NCBI RefSeq assembly: GCF_000506985.1
Contig: NZ_KI650979.1
Span: 1,175,839 to 1,239,838 of the forward strand
Reading direction: 5' to 3'
DNA: 64,000 nt
Source: Advenella kashmirensis W13003
Lineage (GTDB): Bacteria > Pseudomonadota > Gammaproteobacteria > Burkholderiales > Burkholderiaceae_B
Part shown: piece after piece, positions 26,182 to 34,316 of the stretch
Numbering within the stretch: position 1 is the first letter of the stretch
Layout: each line of letters begins with the position of its first letter
The notes under the pieces: model-generated
Database searches by the model: none
What the model saw: the letters and a program-made list of their open reading frames with translations, nothing else
Told to the model about the DNA's origin: nothing
Program-made: the position numbers and the translations under genes

Positions 26182-27147
26182 ATGATGAATGCGACTTCCT
26201 TACCTGCAGTCAGTATTATCGGTACCGGCCTGATCGGACAAGCCTGGGCTGTGGTGTTTGCCCGTGCCGGGTGCCAGACGACCCTCTGGGACGGTAATGC
26301 CCAGGCCGCCCAGGCGGCGCTCGCGCTGGTCCGCCAGCAAATGGAAACGCTGGCCTCCTACGGACTGGTGGACGATGTCCCGGGCGCCATGGCGCGCATC
26401 CAGGTTGCAGACAGCCTCGAATCGGCCGTCGCCGGCGCCGATTATGTCCAGGAAAATCTGCCGGAAGTGCTGGACATCAAGCTGGACATTTTTGCCCGGC
26501 TCAACGCTGCCGCGCCACTGCACGCTATTCTGGCCAGCTCCACATCCGGGATTCCCGCCTCCGCCTTTACCGAAAACCTCAGTGGACGCGAGCGCTGCCT
26601 TGTCGCGCATCCCGTTAATCCGCCTTCCCTGATCCCCGTGGTCGAGTTAAGCGGTGCCAGCTGGACCAGCGCGCAAACGCTGGCGCGCACCCGCGACATT
26701 ATGAATGCCGTCAAGCAGAAGCCGGTGACGGTCATGAAGGAAATCAACGGTTTTATTCTGAACCGGCTGCAGGGGGCGCTGCTGCGCGAAGCCTTCCGAC
26801 TGGTTGAACAGGGCTACGTCTCGGTCGAGGACCTGGACACGACAGTCAGTGACGGCCTGGGCTTGCGCTGGTCATTCATGGGCCCGTTCGAAACCATCGA
26901 CCTGAACGCCCCCGCCGGTATCAGCGATTATGCCAGCCGCTATGGCCCGTTATACCAGGAACTGGCCAAAACCCAGGTAGACACGGCACCCTGGCCGAAG
27001 GCGCTGATCGACGACATCACCCAGGCCAGACGGGCTGCGCTGCCGGCAAGCGATCTGGCGACACGACGCAGCTGGCGCGACCAGCGTCTCATGGCGCTGG
27101 CAGCACACAAGCGCCAGGCCGCCGATGACCAGACCGAAACAAGCTGA
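26182..27147 (+). CDS. 3-hydroxyacyl-CoA dehydrogenase family protein (3-hydroxyacid / carnitine dehydrogenase-like)
   Basis: The 321-residue product has an N-terminal NAD fold (VSIIGTGLIGQAWAVVFARA), ending with the HPVNPPSLIPVVEL block, and a C-terminal helical domain (INGFILNRLQGALLREAFRL). This short form resembles L-carnitine dehydrogenase and L-gulonate 3-dehydrogenase, which oxidise free 3-hydroxyacids. It starts one base after the stop of the binding protein gene, without a clear ribosome site, so it is probably translationally coupled. The BKACE gene follows. It would make the beta-keto acid that BKACE cleaves. Confidence 0.88.
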   Translation: MMNATSLPAVSIIGTGLIGQAWAVVFARAGCQTTLWDGNAQAAQAALALVRQQMETLASYGLVDDVPGAMARIQVADSLESAVAGADYVQENLPEVLDIKLDIFARLNAAAPLHAILASSTSGIPASAFTENLSGRERCLVAHPVNPPSLIPVVELSGASWTSAQTLARTRDIMNAVKQKPVTVMKEINGFILNRLQGALLREAFRLVEQGYVSVEDLDTTVSDGLGLRWSFMGPFETIDLNAPAGISDYASRYGPLYQELAKTQVDTAPWPKALIDDITQARRAALPASDLATRRSWRDQRLMALAAHKRQAADDQTETS

Positions 27148-27224
27148 GCATTTGCCCGCTGGCGTCTGCCCTGCAACGCCAGCGGCTCTCTTATTACTCT
27201 AACTAACGTCACGGAATCTACACT

Positions 27225-28166
27225 ATGAGCACGAGCACGTCCTCTCGCAAAGTCATTATTACCTGCGCCGTCACAGGTGCTATTCATACACCCAGCATGT
27301 CAGCACATCTGCCGGTGACCGCAGAACAGATTGCCGATGACGCAATTGCCGCCGCCCGCGCCGGCGCTGCGATTCTGCATTTGCACGCACGCGATCCCAA
27401 AGATGGTCGTCCTACGCAGGACCCGGAATTTTTCAAACCCTTTCTGGCCCGCATCAAGGCCGAAACCGACGCCGTCATCAATATCACCACGGGCGGCAGT
27501 CCCCATATGACGGTCGAAGAACGCATGCGTCCGGCCACCACCTTCAAGCCCGAACTGGCATCGTTGAACATGGGCTCGATGAATTTCGGCCTGTACACCA
27601 TGCTCGACCGCTTCAAGGAATTCAAACACGAATGGGAACGCGAACACCTGGAAAAAAGCCGCGATCTGGTGTTCAAAAATACCTTCAGGGACATTGAAAC
27701 CATTCTGCGACTGGGCAACGAAAATGGCACCCGTTTTGAATTCGAATGCTATGACATCAGCCATCTGTATAACCTGGCTCACTTCATGGACCGCGGCCTG
27801 GTGAAATCACCGCCTTTCATCCAGTCCGTGTTCGGCCTGCTGGGCGGCATCGGCCCCCACCCCGAAGATCTGATGCATATGCGCCGCACCGCCGACCGCC
27901 TGTTCGGCAAGGATTACCAATGGTCGATCCTGGGGGCGGGCCGCAACCAGATTCCGCTGGCTTCAATGGGCGCCAGCATGGGGTCCAACGTGCGCGTCGG
28001 GCTGGAAGACTCCTTGTGGATCGCGCCAAAACGCCTGGCCCAGTCCAATGCCGACCAGGTATCGCAAATCCGCCAGGTGCTCGAGGGGCTGAACCTGCAA
28101 ATCGCCAGTCCCGATGAGGCGCGCGCAACCCTGCAATTGAAGGGGGCCGCGAATGTCAACTTCTAA
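27225..28166 (+). CDS. Beta-keto acid cleavage enzyme (BKACE, DUF849)
   Basis: The 313-residue product belongs to the BKACE family (founder: 3-keto-5-aminohexanoate cleavage enzyme Kce). These TIM-barrel zinc enzymes condense a beta-keto acid with acetyl-CoA and release acetoacetate plus a new acyl-CoA. KVIITCAVTGAIHTPSMSAH at the start, the zinc-binding LHLHARDP and NITTGGSPHMTVEERM fit the family. It follows a 3-hydroxyacid dehydrogenase, as in carnitine-type and related pathways, and overlaps the next SDR gene by 14 bases. The true substrate is set by active-site residues that I cannot assign. Confidence 0.9.
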   Translation: MSTSTSSRKVIITCAVTGAIHTPSMSAHLPVTAEQIADDAIAAARAGAAILHLHARDPKDGRPTQDPEFFKPFLARIKAETDAVINITTGGSPHMTVEERMRPATTFKPELASLNMGSMNFGLYTMLDRFKEFKHEWEREHLEKSRDLVFKNTFRDIETILRLGNENGTRFEFECYDISHLYNLAHFMDRGLVKSPPFIQSVFGLLGGIGPHPEDLMHMRRTADRLFGKDYQWSILGAGRNQIPLASMGASMGSNVRVGLEDSLWIAPKRLAQSNADQVSQIRQVLEGLNLQIASPDEARATLQLKGAANVNF

Positions 28167-28938
28167 CCCGGCACCGTCGGGGCGATTCTCGCTGGCAGGC
28201 CAGACGGCGCTGGTGACCGGCTCCAGCCGCGGCATCGGCCTGGCCAGTGCCCGTGCGCTGGCCGAGCAGGGTGCCAAAGTCATTCTGAATGGTCGAACCC
28301 GCCAGACCCTGGCGGACGCCGCCGCCGGCTTGCGCCAGGCGGGGCTGGACATTATTGAAGCACCATTCGATGCATCCAATATTGATGAATCCATCGCGAC
28401 CGTGGACCGTCTGACCGACGAACATGGTCCGATCCAGATCTTCATGGCCAACGCTGCCATGCAGCATCGGGAAAGCCTGCTGACGTTTCCGCAAAAAAAG
28501 TTTGAAGAGGTTCTCGCGCTGAACCTGACGGCACAATGGGCGCTGGGCCGTCATCTGGCAGCGCAAATGGTGCAGCACCAATACGGTCGCATTATTGTGA
28601 CCGGATCGGTCACGGCCCTGCAGGGACGCAGCGACATTACCGCCTACACAGTTGCCAAGGCAGGCCTGCATGCGCTGGCCCGGCAGTGGGCCGTGGAACT
28701 GAGTCCGCACAACATTACTGTGAATGCGGTGGCCCCTGGCTATATTGCGACTGAATTTAATGAGCCGCTGCAAAACGATGACCGCTTCAACCAGTGGCTG
28801 TTTGACCGGGTGCCGCAGAAAAAATGGGGCCGCCCCGAAGATATTGCCAATGCAGTCTGCTATCTGGCCTCGCGCGAAGCGTCATTTGTAACGGGTCAGA
28901 CGCTGGCGGTCGACGGCGGCTTTACCACTGCGCTGTAA
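28153..28938 (+). CDS. Short-chain dehydrogenase/reductase (SDR)
   Basis: The 261-residue product is a classical SDR with GSSRGIG in the cofactor motif, NAAMQH in place of NNAG, the catalytic Ser in VTGSVTALQG, and YTVAK. NGRTRQ after strand 2 suggests NADP preference. It looks like the gluconate 5-dehydrogenase-like group. The start lies inside the end of the BKACE gene (14-base overlap, AGGGGG as ribosome site), so it is the last gene of that operon. It may oxidise or reduce the stereo-isomer of the hydroxyacid handled by the upstream dehydrogenase (inference). Confidence 0.9.
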   Translation: MSTSNPAPSGRFSLAGQTALVTGSSRGIGLASARALAEQGAKVILNGRTRQTLADAAAGLRQAGLDIIEAPFDASNIDESIATVDRLTDEHGPIQIFMANAAMQHRESLLTFPQKKFEEVLALNLTAQWALGRHLAAQMVQHQYGRIIVTGSVTALQGRSDITAYTVAKAGLHALARQWAVELSPHNITVNAVAPGYIATEFNEPLQNDDRFNQWLFDRVPQKKWGRPEDIANAVCYLASREASFVTGQTLAVDGGFTTAL

Positions 28939-28967
28939 TACGTTGTAGTAGATTATGTGCCAATGGG

Positions 28968-28995
28968 GCCAGCCGCCCCGACCGGGAGGGCTGGC
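28968..28995 (+). terminator. Weak hairpin after the BKACE-SDR operon
   Basis: GCCAGCC (28968-28974) pairs with GGCTGGC (28989-28995) across a GC-rich 14-base loop, 29 bases after the SDR stop. There is no U run. It is the only terminator-like structure seen in this gap. Confidence 0.35.
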
Positions 28996-29051
28996 GACCG
29001 CTGGCCGGCAAAGCTATAAAGCGACAAGGCTGCAAACCCAATGCCACCGGC

Positions 29052-29486
29052 TCAGCGCACAATGTCGCCCTTGAGCGCCACCCCGGTCACGAAAGCGCCG
29101 GCATGACATTCATAATTGACCGTGCTGGCGTTCACATTCTTCTTGTAATAGCTGACGATATTGCTGACGCCGGTGCCACCCAGCTCCCTGGCCCGCTGTT
29201 GTAATTGCTTGTAGGCGGACAGAAACACCCAGGCGCAGGCCTTCTCGTCGCTGCCCTTGCCGATCCGGCTGGTTTTCTTATTGGTGACGGCATCGGCTTC
29301 GATCACCCTGCCCCCGTTCTTGTGCCCGAACGTCATTTTGATACCAGGATCAATAATACCTGCCGCCTCTGGCGAAGAGAGCGCTTGCGCGATCGGCAGA
29401 TCATACCGGGTATCACGTGCATGTACCTGCGTGGCAGCCATTGCCAGCACACCCGTCAGACATATCATTGAGATTTTACGAGCCAT
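29052..29486 (-). CDS. Small exported protein of unknown function
   Basis: The 144-residue product has a signal peptide (ARKISMICLTGVLAMAATQV, cleaved near VHARD) and then a periplasmic domain of about 120 residues. Blocks are NKKTSRIGKGSDEKACAWVF, LGGTGVSNIVSYYKKN and YECHAGAFVTGVALKGDIV. Two cysteines (in KACAW and YECHA) could form a disulfide. From memory, similar small proteins of Betaproteobacteria carry the misleading name 'excinuclease ATPase subunit'; nothing here resembles UvrA. AGGAG precedes the ATG. It is convergent with the SDR operon and divergent from the pigment cluster. Confidence 0.8.
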   Translation of the reverse strand: MARKISMICLTGVLAMAATQVHARDTRYDLPIAQALSSPEAAGIIDPGIKMTFGHKNGGRVIEADAVTNKKTSRIGKGSDEKACAWVFLSAYKQLQQRARELGGTGVSNIVSYYKKNVNASTVNYECHAGAFVTGVALKGDIVR

Positions 29487-29680
29487 TTCATTCTCCTGAA
29501 CAATATGTTGGAAACCGCTAGACTACCGTCTGGCAGCGAGGTGACAGCTGACTTTGCCCGGAAAACGCCTGGTCGCCGATGGGCGGGTAAATGCCGCCGC
29601 CGACGCCAATTGTGTACTATATCGATGAAGCGACCGACTCAACTGCAAGCGCCTTTTTGTCGCAAGTCAGAATAGTTTAA

Positions 29681-29710
29681 TTTCTGTCACAATCAGAAAC
29701 ATATTATAAT
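29681..29710 (+). promoter_or_regulatory. Candidate promoter/operator of the aryl polyene cluster
   Basis: An AT-rich stretch precedes the first pigment gene. TATAAT lies at 29705-29710. The inverted repeat TTTCTG/CAGAAA (29681-29686 with 29694-29699, 7-base centre) covers the -35 zone, where no consensus -35 is found. Absence of a good -35 next to an inverted repeat suggests activator-dependent expression (inference). The ATG is 43 bases downstream of the -10. Confidence 0.5.
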
Positions 29711-29753
29711 GTTTTTAGACAGGCACTGAATTTCAAACAGGCAATGAATACTC

Positions 29754-30503
29754 ATGTTTTCCTTTGAACTGACCATTTCGGAACAGCATGCGCGCGCTCC
29801 CGGCCTGTCCACGGCTACACAATGGGAACAATGGCTTCTGGCCTCCGAATCCCAAAAACAGGACATGGCCCTATCAGCGGCCTCCCAGGAGGGGCCCGCC
29901 CTTGATTTTCTGCCGGCCATGCAACGCCGCCGTCTCAGCCCGCTTTCGCGCCTGGTGTTTGCGGCGGCCTGGCCCATTCTGGAAACATGCCCGCAATGCC
30001 CGGTGGTGTTCTCTTCGCGCAATGGCGAAATCAATCGCAGCTTTCAATTACTGGTCCAACTGGCCCGGGGCGAAGGCGTCTCGCCCACCTCTTTCGGTCT
30101 TTCGGTACATAACGCCATCGCCGGACAACTGGCCATTCACCACGAGAACCATGCAGAGCAATCGGCCATTTCCGCCCACGAACACGGTCTGGAAAACGCC
30201 CTGCTCGAAGCCTGGCTGATGCTGCAGGATGGCGCCGACAGGGTGCTGGTGCTCTACGCGAACGACCCGCTCGCTGCCGAGTACGAAGTGGACATCGAAC
30301 GGGAGCCCTTTGCGTTTGCCACCGCCCTGCTGGTCGAAAAAGGCACAGACTGGCGTCTACAGCGAGATGATACGGTGCACACAGCTTCGGTCAATGCAGA
30401 GGGTGATATCGGAGTGACTGCGCGCCTGCTGGCCGGCCAGGATCACTGGACAACCCCAACCCCGCGAGCGCCTGCGGGCTGGACCTGGACCCGCCGCAGA
30501 TGA
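29754..30503 (+). CDS. apeC: Aryl polyene ketosynthase-like chain length factor
   Basis: The 249-residue product is a truncated ketosynthase-like protein: FGLSVHNAIAGQLAIHHENH corresponds to the ketosynthase active-site region but has no catalytic Cys, and ENALLEAWLMLQDGADRVLV follows. In aryl polyene systems such a protein pairs with an active ketosynthase (here the 41216 gene) and sets chain length. It is the first gene of the cluster and overlaps the acyltransferase gene by ATGA at 30500-30503. The symbol follows the Xenorhabdus/E. coli ape naming and rests on position plus domain type. Confidence 0.82.
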   Translation: MFSFELTISEQHARAPGLSTATQWEQWLLASESQKQDMALSAASQEGPALDFLPAMQRRRLSPLSRLVFAAAWPILETCPQCPVVFSSRNGEINRSFQLLVQLARGEGVSPTSFGLSVHNAIAGQLAIHHENHAEQSAISAHEHGLENALLEAWLMLQDGADRVLVLYANDPLAAEYEVDIEREPFAFATALLVEKGTDWRLQRDDTVHTASVNAEGDIGVTARLLAGQDHWTTPTPRAPAGWTWTRRR

Positions 30504-31276
30504 ACTCAGTCAGCACTTTTCTTTGGCATAAGTGGCGCTGGCTGGCCATCGCCAGCGGCTATATCGTGTTCGGCCTGTTTGGCCTTCTGGTCAAAGTCGT
30601 GCTGCTGCCCTTTACCTGCGGATTGCTGGATACGCGGCAACTGCGCAATCAGAACCGCGCGCGGCGCATCATCCAGTACCTGTGGCGGCAGTTTCTAAAG
30701 TTTGTACGCCTGATCGGCGGTTTCAATTACCATTTCCCCGACCACGACCAGTTGGGCCGTCCCGGACAGATCATCATCGCCAATCATCCGTCGCTGCTTG
30801 ATGTGGTGTTCATGCTGGCCCATGCCCGGCAATCGAACTGCATCGTCAAGCAAAGCCTGCTGGCCAACCCGTTTCTGAACAGCGCCATCCGGGCCTGTGG
30901 CTTCATTGCCAACGATGGGTCCCCACAGGTCATCGATCACGCCGTCGCGGCCTTGCAAGGCGGGCAGTCGATCCTGATTTTTCCCGAAGGCACGCGCACG
31001 GGCGACGACGAAATTATCCGTTTTCACCGAGGTGCCTGTGCGATCGCGCTGAGGGGCGCTACCGTGATCACGCCTGTTATAATCCGGATGCGCCCCCGCT
31101 GCTTCAAGCGGAACCAGCCGTGGTACCTCATCCCGCGTGACAAAGTTAATTATGAATTCATCATCGGCGATGACATTGATCCGGCAGCGTGGTTGTCGGG
31201 AAAGCATATGCCCGCAGCAACCCGGCAACTGAATGCCTACCTACAGACTTATTTTGAACGAGAACTACAGAAATGA
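30500..31276 (+). CDS. 1-acyl-sn-glycerol-3-phosphate acyltransferase-like protein (LPLAT)
   Basis: The 258-residue product is an LPLAT-family acyltransferase. One N-terminal membrane segment (SGYIVFGLFGLLVKVVLLPF) is followed by the HX4D motif NHPSLLDVVF and the FPEGTRTG motif. It should transfer the polyene acyl chain, or a lipid chain, to an acceptor in the inner membrane. Every aryl polyene cluster that I know carries one. It is coupled on both sides: ATGA with the chain length factor at 30500 and ATGA with the acyl carrier protein at 31273. Confidence 0.88.
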   Translation: MNSVSTFLWHKWRWLAIASGYIVFGLFGLLVKVVLLPFTCGLLDTRQLRNQNRARRIIQYLWRQFLKFVRLIGGFNYHFPDHDQLGRPGQIIIANHPSLLDVVFMLAHARQSNCIVKQSLLANPFLNSAIRACGFIANDGSPQVIDHAVAALQGGQSILIFPEGTRTGDDEIIRFHRGACAIALRGATVITPVIIRMRPRCFKRNQPWYLIPRDKVNYEFIIGDDIDPAAWLSGKHMPAATRQLNAYLQTYFERELQK

Positions 31277-31545
31277 CTACTGCGCTCAATCTTGAGATAA
31301 AAGAACTGATTATATCGAGCCTCGGACTCGAAGATATCGCGCCGGAAGACATTGATGACGGCGCCGCCCTGTTCGGCGAAGGACTGGGACTGGATTCGGT
31401 CGATGCACTGGAGCTGGGCCTTGCCCTGCAAAAGCATTTTGGCATCCAGTTCAATACAAAAACACAGAATTTGCGGGATCACTTCAAAGATATCAATACA
31501 CTTGCTGCGTTTGTTACTGAACTTAAAGACAACCCACAAACCTGA
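31273..31545 (+). CDS. apeE: Acyl carrier protein 1 of the pigment cluster
   Basis: The 90-residue product is an acyl carrier protein with the phosphopantetheine attachment motif LGLDSVDALELG; the serine is residue 42. It is acidic, as expected (EDIAPEDIDDGAALFGEGLG). It carries intermediates of the iterative polyene synthase and must be activated by the Sfp-type transferase at 44989. The start overlaps the stop of the LPLAT gene by ATGA. The second carrier protein gene begins 9 bases after its stop. Confidence 0.9.
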   Translation: MTTALNLEIKELIISSLGLEDIAPEDIDDGAALFGEGLGLDSVDALELGLALQKHFGIQFNTKTQNLRDHFKDINTLAAFVTELKDNPQT

Positions 31546-31554
31546 GGGGCTACC

Positions 31555-31806
31555 ATGAATCCATCAGACCAAATTTATCAGACGCTCAAGACTGCCCTGG
31601 TCGACCTGTTTGAAATCGAACCGGATCGTATTCGACCAGATGCCGACCTGTACAATGATTTGAATATCGATAGCATCGATGCCATCGATCTGATTGACCA
31701 TATCAAGCGCGAAACTGGCCAGAAACTGCAGGCCGAGGACTTTCGCAGTGTGCGCACCGTGCAGGATGTGGTGGACGCGGTCAATCGCAAACTCAGTCCC
31801 GCTTAA
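31555..31806 (+). CDS. apeF: Acyl carrier protein 2 of the pigment cluster
   Basis: The 83-residue product is a second acyl carrier protein, with LNIDSIDAIDLIDHIKRETG and the phosphopantetheine serine at residue 40. It is clearly different in sequence from the first carrier. In studied aryl polyene systems the two carriers divide the starter-loading and elongation work (family knowledge); which does what here is not known. GAGGGGC lies before the ATG. The small membrane protein follows after 14 bases. Confidence 0.9.
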   Translation: MNPSDQIYQTLKTALVDLFEIEPDRIRPDADLYNDLNIDSIDAIDLIDHIKRETGQKLQAEDFRSVRTVQDVVDAVNRKLSPA

Positions 31807-31820
31807 AGGAAAGCGGGCGG

Positions 31821-32393
31821 ATGTCATTCCCGTTGCGGCGCAGTGGCTTGCGCCTGGTGAATCTGCTGGTGATTCTGTCATTGGCGGCCTATCCTTTTCT
31901 TGTTTATTACGGCAGGGAAACAATAGGCTCGCTGTGGATCACGGCCGGATTGCTGCTGCTCTGGGGTATCAAGAGTGTCCTCAGCCGCCAGCGCTGGCAG
32001 CAGATCGTGACGCTGGCGCTGCTGGCGTGCGTGGCCGTTTTTGCCATGACCGATCGCCCCGGGTTTCTCTACTTCTATCCGGTTGTCATCAACCTGGTGC
32101 TGCTGGCCGTCTTTGCGGGCAGTCTGCTTACCTCCATGAGCGTGGTCGAGCGCATCGCGCGCAGTCGCGAGCCCGACCTGCCCGAGTCGGCCCGGCGTTA
32201 TACACGCAATGTCACCAAAGTGTGGTGTCTCTTCTTTATAGTGAACGGAAGCGTCATTTATATGCTGGGACAGGCGGGTTACACCCAGGCCTGGTCGGTC
32301 TATACCGGTTTCGTGTCCTATCTGCTGATGGGACTGCTCTTTGCATGTGAATGGATCTATCGTCGCCGATACAAGCGAAAAAACGCATTATGA
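31821..32393 (+). CDS. COG4648-type integral membrane protein of the pigment cluster
   Basis: The 190-residue product is hydrophobic, with about five to six membrane segments (VNLLVILSLAAYPFLVYYG, SLWITAGLLLLWGIKSVL, VINLVLLAVFAGSLLTSM and VYTGFVSYLLMGLLFACEW). It matches the uncharacterised COG4648 membrane proteins found in most aryl polyene clusters. Its role is unknown; it may anchor the synthase or help export. GGAAAGCGGGCGG precedes the start. Its stop overlaps the next gene by ATGA (32390-32393). Confidence 0.82.
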   Translation: MSFPLRRSGLRLVNLLVILSLAAYPFLVYYGRETIGSLWITAGLLLLWGIKSVLSRQRWQQIVTLALLACVAVFAMTDRPGFLYFYPVVINLVLLAVFAGSLLTSMSVVERIARSREPDLPESARRYTRNVTKVWCLFFIVNGSVIYMLGQAGYTQAWSVYTGFVSYLLMGLLFACEWIYRRRYKRKNAL

Positions 32394-34246
32394 GTGATTC
32401 AGTTCAGGGCGTGCTACTGCCTTTCCCCCGTCCCGATGCGCTGGTTGCTACCCGGCCTGCCCTGCTACGTTCGCAATTTGAAGCCCTGATCAACGCCCTG
32501 GTCCGGCAGTTGCAGGCGCAGTCCTGCTCCCGGGCGGGTTTGTGGTTCGAGGACGCCGGTCTGTTCAGTTGCGCGCTGCTGGGCTGCTGGGCAGCCGGCG
32601 TACAGCCGCTGCTGGCGCCTGATCTGCTGGACGATACCCGCAACTGGGTCGACACCGAGGCCGCCTTGTGGATCAGTGATCAGGAAATCCCTGATCCGTC
32701 CCTGCCCGTTCTGCGGCTGGATACCCTGCTTTTGAGCTCGCCGCCGGCCGTCAGCCAGCCAGACCGGCAAATACGAAATGCAGATAGCGTTCGCCCCGCA
32801 GCCAGCGTCTTTGAGGACCGCGGGCAGGACGGCCTGTTTTTGCCACTGCCTGCCGACGCACTGGCCTATTTGCGCACCTCCGGCTCAACGGGCACCCCGG
32901 GGGTCATTCGCAAGACATTCGCGCAACTGCATGCCGAAGCGCTCACGCTGATTGATCACTGGTCGTTGCACAGGCTGCACGCCACCGTGATTGCCAGCGT
33001 CAGCCATCAGCATATGTACGGGCTGACATTTCGTATTATGGTGCCCTTGCATGCCGGACTGGTGATGGATCGGGTGCAGGCCCGTTATCCCGAAACGCTG
33101 GCCGAGCAAACGCAGACACATGAACAGTGCATCTGGATCACCAGCCCCGCCCTGTTACAGCGCCTGCCCGAGACCCTGCCGTGGCCGGCGCTGTTGCCGC
33201 GCTTGTCGCGCGTCGTGTCTGCCGGCGGCACCCTCTCTGAGGACATCCGCGGCAGGCTGCTGCAAGCCCGTTGGCCACTGCACGAGATATATGGAAGCAC
33301 CGAAACCGGCGTTATCGCCACCCGGCACGAGCAGCCCTATTGGACGCCCTTTGCGGGCGTTGTCCTGGAAACAGACCAGGAAAGCCAACTGGCAGTGAGA
33401 TCGCCCTGGGCGCCAGAGATGCAGCAGACCGCCGACCTCATCAGTCACAACAGCGATGGCGCAGGTTTCTTCCTGCTGGGCCGGGCCGATCGCATCCTCA
33501 AACTCGAAGACAAACGCATTTCTCTGGCACGCATTGAACAGGCCGCGCTCGCTCACCCCTATGTCAGCGACATCCACTGCGCCCCCAGCCCGCTGGGCGG
33601 CCGGTTGTGCGCCATGGTGGAACTATCGGCAGCGGGCATCGAGGCGTTCCGGCAGCACGGACGCCGCAGGACCATTGAGGCCATTGCCAGCCTGCTGCGC
33701 ACGGCGGTGGACCCGCTGGCCATTCCCCGCCACTGGCGTTTGCTGGCCGCACTGCCGCGCAATGCCCAATCGAAGGTGACCCGGCAGCAAGTAGAGGATT
33801 GTTTCACCCGGCCGGTGCGCAGCCCGCAGTGGAAACGATGCAACACTGATACCAACACCAGCACACAGACGGACACTGCGATCGGAGCCGAAGCAAATAC
33901 CGAGCGCGGAACCACTGCCGGGGATGCTGACAAACACTGGGTTTGCGAGCTCAAGGCCCGTATCCCCCTGGAACTGGTGTATTTTTCGGGCCACTTCCCC
34001 TCTTTCCCCCTTGTCCCCGGCGTCGTGCAGCTGGGCTGGGCGCTGCAGCAGGCCGGACACTACGGATTGTGCCGTGGCGATCTACAACGAATCGAAAATC
34101 TTAAGTTTCAGCAGTTTTTGAGACCCGCCGATACCTGCACAATGACGTTAAAATGGGACAATGCTAAACATAAACTTTATTTCTCGGTCCGTACCGGAGA
34201 AACCATGACGGCATCGGGACGCGTTGCGTTCCGCGTTCCCGTCTGA
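32390..34246 (+). CDS. apeH: AMP-dependent acyl ligase fused to a hotdog dehydratase
   Basis: The 618-residue product joins two enzymes. Residues 1 to about 480 are an adenylating ligase: P-loop LRTSGSTGTPGVIRKTF, YGSTETGVIATR, LGRADRILKLEDKRISL. It probably activates the aromatic starter acid. A Thr/Asn-rich linker (about 483-515) follows. The last 100 residues form a FabA/FabZ-like hotdog (LVYFSGHFPSFPLVPGVVQ, IENLKFQQFL), a predicted 3-hydroxyacyl-ACP dehydratase. In E. coli-type clusters these are separate proteins (ApeH and ApeI). The start at 32390 is preferred over the in-frame 32351 because of the ATGA overlap with the upstream gene. Confidence 0.88.
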   Translation: MSDSVQGVLLPFPRPDALVATRPALLRSQFEALINALVRQLQAQSCSRAGLWFEDAGLFSCALLGCWAAGVQPLLAPDLLDDTRNWVDTEAALWISDQEIPDPSLPVLRLDTLLLSSPPAVSQPDRQIRNADSVRPAASVFEDRGQDGLFLPLPADALAYLRTSGSTGTPGVIRKTFAQLHAEALTLIDHWSLHRLHATVIASVSHQHMYGLTFRIMVPLHAGLVMDRVQARYPETLAEQTQTHEQCIWITSPALLQRLPETLPWPALLPRLSRVVSAGGTLSEDIRGRLLQARWPLHEIYGSTETGVIATRHEQPYWTPFAGVVLETDQESQLAVRSPWAPEMQQTADLISHNSDGAGFFLLGRADRILKLEDKRISLARIEQAALAHPYVSDIHCAPSPLGGRLCAMVELSAAGIEAFRQHGRRRTIEAIASLLRTAVDPLAIPRHWRLLAALPRNAQSKVTRQQVEDCFTRPVRSPQWKRCNTDTNTSTQTDTAIGAEANTERGTTAGDADKHWVCELKARIPLELVYFSGHFPSFPLVPGVVQLGWALQQAGHYGLCRGDLQRIENLKFQQFLRPADTCTMTLKWDNAKHKLYFSVRTGETMTASGRVAFRVPV

Positions 34247-34316
34247 TTTTGTATCGAAATGTTGCCATGACTCTCTGGAAACAGGCCCTGACAGACGTGA
34301 TGGCGGTCACACTACT

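Noticed and set aside
24975-28938. Calling the BKACE locus a carnitine degradation operon
   Set aside because: The dehydrogenase and BKACE fit, but the thioesterase and a carnitine-type (OpuAC/CaiX-like) binding protein are missing; the binding protein is of the branched-chain amino acid type.
32390-34246. Sequencing error joining ligase and dehydratase genes
   Set aside because: The frame stays open through a linker of normal codon use and the downstream hotdog domain is intact, so a true fusion is more likely.
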